Positions 59,982 through 64,000 of a stretch of DNA of 64,000 nt are shown in pieces. The number at the start of each line of letters is the position of its first letter. Position 1 is the stretch's first letter. This stretch comes from UBA4416 sp963422675. GTDB lineage: Bacteria > Bacteroidota > Bacteroidia > B-17B0 > Aurantibacillaceae. The position numbers and the translations under genes were made by a program. The notes beneath the pieces were generated by a model, which was not told where the DNA came from, did no database searches, and worked only from the letters and a program-made list of their open reading frames with translations. Where the stretch lies: positions 1 to 64,000 of the forward strand of contig CAXVYS010000025.1 of assembly GCA_963422675.2 (NCBI GenBank). Direction: 5' to 3'.

Positions 59982-62900
59982 CTATTTTCGTTTCACTTCA
60001 AAAAAACCTTTTATGGGTTTAGTTCCTTCACCCAATGTTAAAAGATAATAGTAGGTTCCATCCAGTACTTCCGAACCGGTGAGTTTCATCCCACCTGAAG
60101 AAGACTGTCCGTGCCAATCATTCGCATATGGTTTCGCAGAGAAAACCACATTACCCCAGCGGTTAAAAATTACCAGTTCAGGATCGGTGTATTTTGATAA
60201 TCCTTTTATATAAAACTCATCATGTATGCCATCTCCGTTGGGAGATAGAACACCCGGAACAAGAACATCTGAATCTATCAGAATAATTAATTTAGCAGTT
60301 TTACATATTGTATTACAATGTATATCACACATAGAATAATATACGGTATCTGTTCCATCATAATTAGTCGCAGGTATGTAGGAGATCACTCCATTCACGA
60401 TCGTAGCAGAGCCATGTGCCGGATTTTGAATAATGGTAATCATAGATGGAGTATTTGGGAAAGCCCCTATTGAAACATTGGATGTAACCGGTGTATTAAT
60501 TGCCGTACTCACATTATAGCTGAGCAAGGTTAAATTTAAAGTTGCAGGATCTACCACCACCACATAAACACTTCCACTGGCCGAGCAACTAAATGTATTT
60601 GTACTAATTACATCATACACAGTGCTTACAGCCGGGCTTACCGTAATACTATGGCTATTTGCTCCGTTACTCCAGGTAAAAGACATGGCAGAGCCGGATA
60701 CACTCAGAATGATGGGTTGCCCCAGGCAGATACTATCACCGTTCATATTGGATGAAAGACTGATCATAGGTGTAGGATTAACTGTTACAGTAACGGTTTG
60801 AGGACTGGATGCATTGGAACAATCATTGGCAGATTGTGCTACTACTGTATAGATAGTGGTTACAGTAGGACTCGCAATAACATTACCGCCTGTAGCTGTG
60901 TTTAATGAAGAAGAAGGGCTCCAGCTATAGGAACTTGCTCCAATTGCCTGGAGAGAAATATTACTTCCCCGACAAATACTATTATTCGCTACTGCTGAAC
61001 TTATACTAACGGTTGGCACACTGTTTACCGTAACAGTAAATATTACAGGACTAATAATATTTGAGCATCCATTTGGAGCAGTAGCCTGAAGCATATATAC
61101 GGTAGTAGTTGTAGGGTTAGCAATAACCACTGCTCCCTGTGTGGTATTTAACCCTGTTGGCGGACTCCATGTATAAGTACTGGCACCACTGGCAGTTAAG
61201 GTTGCGCTCGTGCCCTGGCAAATAACATTATTAAGCGAGCTCGAAACTATATTTATAACCGGTGCCGGATTTACAGCTACCGTAAACGTTGTAGGATTGT
61301 ATGAATTATCACATCCATTTGGTGCTGTTCCTAAAACCGTATAAATAGTAGTGGCAGAAGGTGTAGCAATAACGCTTGTTCCAGAAATGGTATTTAAACC
61401 TGCTGTTGGACTCCAGGAATAAGAACTGGCACCACTAACCGATAAAATGGTATTATTACCCTGGCATATAACAGTATTAGCTGCAGACGATAAGCTCAAC
61501 GTTGGTCCGTTGTTTACCGTAACCGTTAGCGTTGCAGGGCTAAGAACACCAACGCAACCTCCCGTTGCAGTTGCATTAACGGTATATATAGTTGTTACCG
61601 TTGGGTTAGCAATAACATTTGCTCCGGTCGTGGTACTTAATCCTGTGGAAGGACTCCATGTATAAGAACTCGCGCCACTTGCACTTAGCATCGTATTACT
61701 TCCCATACAAATGGCATTACCCGGTGATGTACTGGCTAATGCCAAAGAAGGAGTATTATTAACCGTAACGGTTACATGAGCAACACTCAAGGCATTACAT
61801 CCATTGGATGATGATCCGGTAATCTGGTACACAGTTGTTATTGTAGGGCTGGCCGTAACACTTGCTCCGTTTACAGAACTTAATCCCGTTGAGGGGCTCC
61901 ATGTATAGGTACTGGCCCCACTGGCTCCCAATAGAGTACTACCTCCGTTACATATGGTATTGGCATTTGTATTTAAATTTACAACAGGTGCTGTATTTAC
62001 ATTTACCATAAATGTAGCGGGGTTAACAGCATTGGTACACCCGTTGGGTGACGTAGCAAATACACTGTAAGTAGTGGTTACACCCGGGCTTGCTTTAACG
62101 GTTGAAGCACTCACAGAACTTAAGCCCGAAGCAGGAGACCAGGTATAAGAACTGGCAGCACCCACAGATAAACTCAAACTGTCTCCCTGGCATATTACAT
62201 TTGAAGCAGTTCCTGAGCTCACAGCAATAGCAGGCATAGGATTTACGTTTACAGTAACGGTGTTTGAATTATTACAGGTTCCTATAGAGCCTGTTACGGT
62301 ATACGTTGTTGTAACACTTGGGTTAACTACAACTACTGAACCCGTTCCTGAACTTAAACCCTGGGCGGGAGTCCAGGTATAGGTGTTATTACCATTTGCT
62401 GTAAGGGTAGCGGAAGTTCCTGCACAAATAGTGGAAGTAGAAGTACTCGTAATAGTTGGAATAGTGGAATAATTAATAGTAATACGAATGTGATCTATAT
62501 TTGTGCTTGGCAATAACATTAATAAACCAGTTAACCTTGCGGAAATAGCTGCACCAAAACCCGGAGCATTAATATCTGCCGGTGTCCAGGTTGTGCCCCA
62601 CAAATCATTTGGTCCTCCATAGGTTTCATAGGCACTGTTAAAAATAGGCCAGTAATTATTCGATGCTTTGTCTGTTCCTACAAACACCCCACCTTTCATA
62701 ATCCTTACCGAATTGTCCTCTATTTTAGACAGTAAATTGATACCTCCGCTTAAACGTTGTATATCTAACTGAATCCCTTTGATAATACCATTAGGTGGGA
62801 TAGTGAAATTAAACCCTGAAGCCGATAGGTATTTTGTAGGAGAGGTACTTAATAAGGTTAATACAAACCCACTTGTAGCATATGAACCATCCGATAATTT

Positions 62901-63053
62901 TGCAGAACCTGCATTCACCCAAGGCTGATCACCCGGAAGTACTGCTCCTGAAAAAAGTGTACCATTATTTGGCCCTTGCGTAATACATTGAGCGTATAAT
63001 GTTGTTTTATAAAAACAATTCAAAAGTAAGATTAAGAGTATAATTTTTTTCAT
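59982..63053 (-). CDS. Giant repeat adhesin with T9SS type B sorting domain
   Basis: A 1023-residue surface protein. Signal peptide ('LILLLNCFYKTTLYAQ'), an N-terminal domain (about 25-200, 'LDIQRLSGGINLLSKIEDNSVRI'), then seven full and one shorter ~80-residue Ig-like repeat with the core 'GASSYTWSPSTGLS' and 'SPTVTTIYTV' and a Cys pair each (e.g. 'NAICMG...GGC'). A last Ig/cadherin-like part precedes the gliding-motility-associated CTD ('VPGVLSPNGDGIHDEFYIKG', 'IFNRWGNVVFSA', 'GTYYYLLTLGE'). I start at the ATG at 63051-63053, where the signal peptide begins. SprB-like role in adhesion or gliding is likely. Confidence 0.87.
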   Translation of the reverse strand: MKKIILLILLLNCFYKTTLYAQCITQGPNNGTLFSGAVLPGDQPWVNAGSAKLSDGSYATSGFVLTLLSTSPTKYLSASGFNFTIPPNGIIKGIQLDIQRLSGGINLLSKIEDNSVRIMKGGVFVGTDKASNNYWPIFNSAYETYGGPNDLWGTTWTPADINAPGFGAAISARLTGLLMLLPSTNIDHIRITINYSTIPTITSTSTSTICAGTSATLTANGNNTYTWTPAQGLSSGTGSVVVVNPSVTTTYTVTGSIGTCNNSNTVTVNVNPMPAIAVSSGTASNVICQGDSLSLSVGAASSYTWSPASGLSSVSASTVKASPGVTTTYSVFATSPNGCTNAVNPATFMVNVNTAPVVNLNTNANTICNGGSTLLGASGASTYTWSPSTGLSSVNGASVTASPTITTVYQITGSSSNGCNALSVAHVTVTVNNTPSLALASTSPGNAICMGSNTMLSASGASSYTWSPSTGLSTTTGANVIANPTVTTIYTVNATATGGCVGVLSPATLTVTVNNGPTLSLSSAANTVICQGNNTILSVSGASSYSWSPTAGLNTISGTSVIATPSATTIYTVLGTAPNGCDNSYNPTTFTVAVNPAPVINIVSSSLNNVICQGTSATLTASGASTYTWSPPTGLNTTQGAVVIANPTTTTVYMLQATAPNGCSNIISPVIFTVTVNSVPTVSISSAVANNSICRGSNISLQAIGASSYSWSPSSSLNTATGGNVIASPTVTTIYTVVAQSANDCSNASSPQTVTVTVNPTPMISLSSNMNGDSICLGQPIILSVSGSAMSFTWSNGANSHSITVSPAVSTVYDVISTNTFSCSASGSVYVVVVDPATLNLTLLSYNVSTAINTPVTSNVSIGAFPNTPSMITIIQNPAHGSATIVNGVISYIPATNYDGTDTVYYSMCDIHCNTICKTAKLIILIDSDVLVPGVLSPNGDGIHDEFYIKGLSKYTDPELVIFNRWGNVVFSAKPYANDWHGQSSSGGMKLTGSEVLDGTYYYLLTLGEGTKPIKGFFEVKRK
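60550..62465 (-). repeat. Ig-like repeat array in the adhesin gene
   Basis: Eight consecutive coding repeats of about 240 bases. Repeat cores such as GASSYTWSPSTGL recur at about 240-base spacing with recognisable DNA similarity, so array length may vary between strains. Confidence 0.8.
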
Positions 63054-63420
63054 ATCGTGTGATTTTAAAATAGTTAAACATCTGTTTATATTATTCATTA
63101 CATTTTTTCAATTGATATGAGAGGGATTCGGGGTCATTTTTAACGTACAATGTTTGTCTTTAGCAACTGTACTTCAAATTCTCTTTGGTAAAGCTCGGAA
63201 TATTAATTAAGCCACAATAGTGAGTAAATACGCTTTTTTTATAGTAGAACTACCATACGCTATTTCGTAATTTTACTGGTGGAATTAAGACATTAATTCA
63301 TTATTTTAATTTAAACACACCGAAAAAATATTAAAAGGAGGCTAAATGTACTCTAAAAATAATATCCTCAAATTCAATTTGTTACATTAATTTATGATGT
63401 TTTCTTTGTGAGTTTATTTT

Positions 63421-63442
63421 TATATCGTAATTTTACGATATA
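63421..63442. promoter_or_regulatory. Near-perfect palindrome upstream of arsR (likely operator)
   Basis: TATATCGTAA (63421-63430), TT, then its complement TTACGATATA (63433-63442): a 10-bp inverted repeat. It lies ~180 bases before the arsR ATG. A degenerate half copy (TATTTCGTAATTTTACT) lies at 63261-63277. The rest of 63054-63621 has no gene. Confidence 0.62.
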
Positions 63443-63621
63443 ATTAATTAGTCTAAGTTTATAACTGAATAAAAAAAAAGAGTATGTTATTGAGAATTTA
63501 TTAACAGGAGTATGTGAGTAGAATTCAAAAATTTATTTAATAATTCCTATAGCATAATTGTAAAAAACAAAAAGGGTAGATTCAATAAATGTGGCTTAGA
63601 ATATCAAAAAATAACAGAACC

Positions 63622-63951
63622 ATGGGAACAACCAAAACAGAAGAATTTACCATTAAAGATAATAAAATTGCAAAGTATGCGAAAGCATTGGCACACCCTG
63701 CAAGAGTAGCCATCTTACAATTACTTATTAAAAAACAAGCTTGTATTTGTGGTGATATTGTAGATGAATTACCTCTTTCTCAAAGTACCGTATCGCAACA
63801 TTTAAAAGAGTTAAAAGAAGCCGGATTAATTAAGGGTGATATTGAAGGTGCTAAAGTGTGTTATTGCATAGACGAAAAAGAATGGGAACATGCCAAAACG
63901 TATTTGAATACCTTGTTTGAATCGTACACTAATAAAAATAAATGCTGCTAA
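63622..63951 (+). CDS. ArsR-family transcriptional regulator
   Basis: A 109-residue winged-helix repressor. 'AKYAKALAHPARVAILQLL' and 'CICGDIVDELPLSQSTVSQHLKELKEAGLIKGD' are the ArsR helix-turn-helix, with the metal-box pattern CxCGD (ACICGDIV) at the first Cys pair. The C terminus has 'NKCC'. It probably responds to As(III) or another soft metal. I start at the ATG at 63622; the open frame begins 11 codons earlier (ATG at 63589), but the later start matches family length. A second candidate operator follows the gene, so target genes probably lie beyond the window. Confidence 0.88.
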   Translation: MGTTKTEEFTIKDNKIAKYAKALAHPARVAILQLLIKKQACICGDIVDELPLSQSTVSQHLKELKEAGLIKGDIEGAKVCYCIDEKEWEHAKTYLNTLFESYTNKNKCC

Positions 63952-63969
63952 AAAAATTTAATCAAATAT

Positions 63970-63985
63970 ATCGTTAAATAGCGAT
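63970..63985. promoter_or_regulatory. Imperfect inverted repeat downstream of arsR
   Basis: ATCG (63970-63973) ... CGAT (63982-63985) within ATATCGTTAAATAGCGATTA. It resembles half-sites of the palindrome upstream of arsR and may be the operator of the next operon. The window ends here. Confidence 0.4.
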
Positions 63986-64000
63986 TAATAATTTAAAAAA

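Overview
This 64-kb window is chromosomal DNA from a low-GC member of the phylum Bacteroidota. Several independent signs agree: perfect TAnnTTTG promoter boxes with almost no Shine-Dalgarno sequences, an LpxC-FabZ fusion, secreted proteins ending in type IX secretion (T9SS) C-terminal domains of both type A and type B, a PorP/SprF protein, and an arginine pathway using an N-acylornithine carbamoyltransferase. I would not assign a genus; a free-living Flavobacteriales- or Chitinophagales-like organism fits.

1-14.2 kb is mostly housekeeping: a thioredoxin-fold protein, frr, thyA, a large T9SS type B surface protein, birA divergent from rsfS-ftsH, small secreted proteins, a DUF2795 protein, a nucleoside transporter and a double-Usp protein. 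14.3-18.7 kb is a vitamin B12 uptake operon: a cobalamin riboswitch with its own terminator, then a BtuB-type TonB receptor, a T9SS-sorted DUF4465-like protein and a BtuG-like lipoprotein. 18.8-27.4 kb holds an Lrp/AsnC regulator convergent with an eight-gene arginine operon (GNAT-argG-argC-argD-argF'-argB-argE-argH). 27.6-41.2 kb carries a glycosyltransferase, an ArsC-like protein, small palindromic repeats, a pseudouridine synthase with a repetitive tail divergent from trmH, the lipid A genes lpxD-lpxC/fabZ-lpxA, trpS, a T9SS protein and a GT2 protein fused to a degenerate sugar-phosphotransferase-like region.

41.3-56.7 kb is accessory. It begins with tRNA-Arg(TCT) followed by a decayed tyrosine-recombinase gene, a scar of an integrated element. 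Next come a MarR-type regulator and a divergent six-gene operon (ABM-like, DoxX-like, membrane protein, cytochrome c, NAD(P)-binding protein, cytochrome c). The promoters between them are bracketed by copies of a CGTAAACG operator. A four-gene two-component module, an alkylation-repair operon (AraC/OGT, 2OG oxygenase, lone Ada-type zinc domain, AlkB), an S15-type hydrolase, and an ECF sigma factor with a membrane partner follow. 56.8-63.1 kb is a T9SS surface module (giant repeat adhesin, PorP/SprF, PorE-like OmpA protein). The window ends with an ArsR regulator preceded by a near-perfect palindrome.

The best candidate for an undescribed system is the MarR-controlled redox operon at 42.0-45.5 kb. 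The split Ada operon at 50.3-52.7 kb and the B12 locus that mixes lipoprotein and T9SS surface proteins come next. I saw no CRISPR array, restriction-modification system, intact insertion sequence or replication origin.
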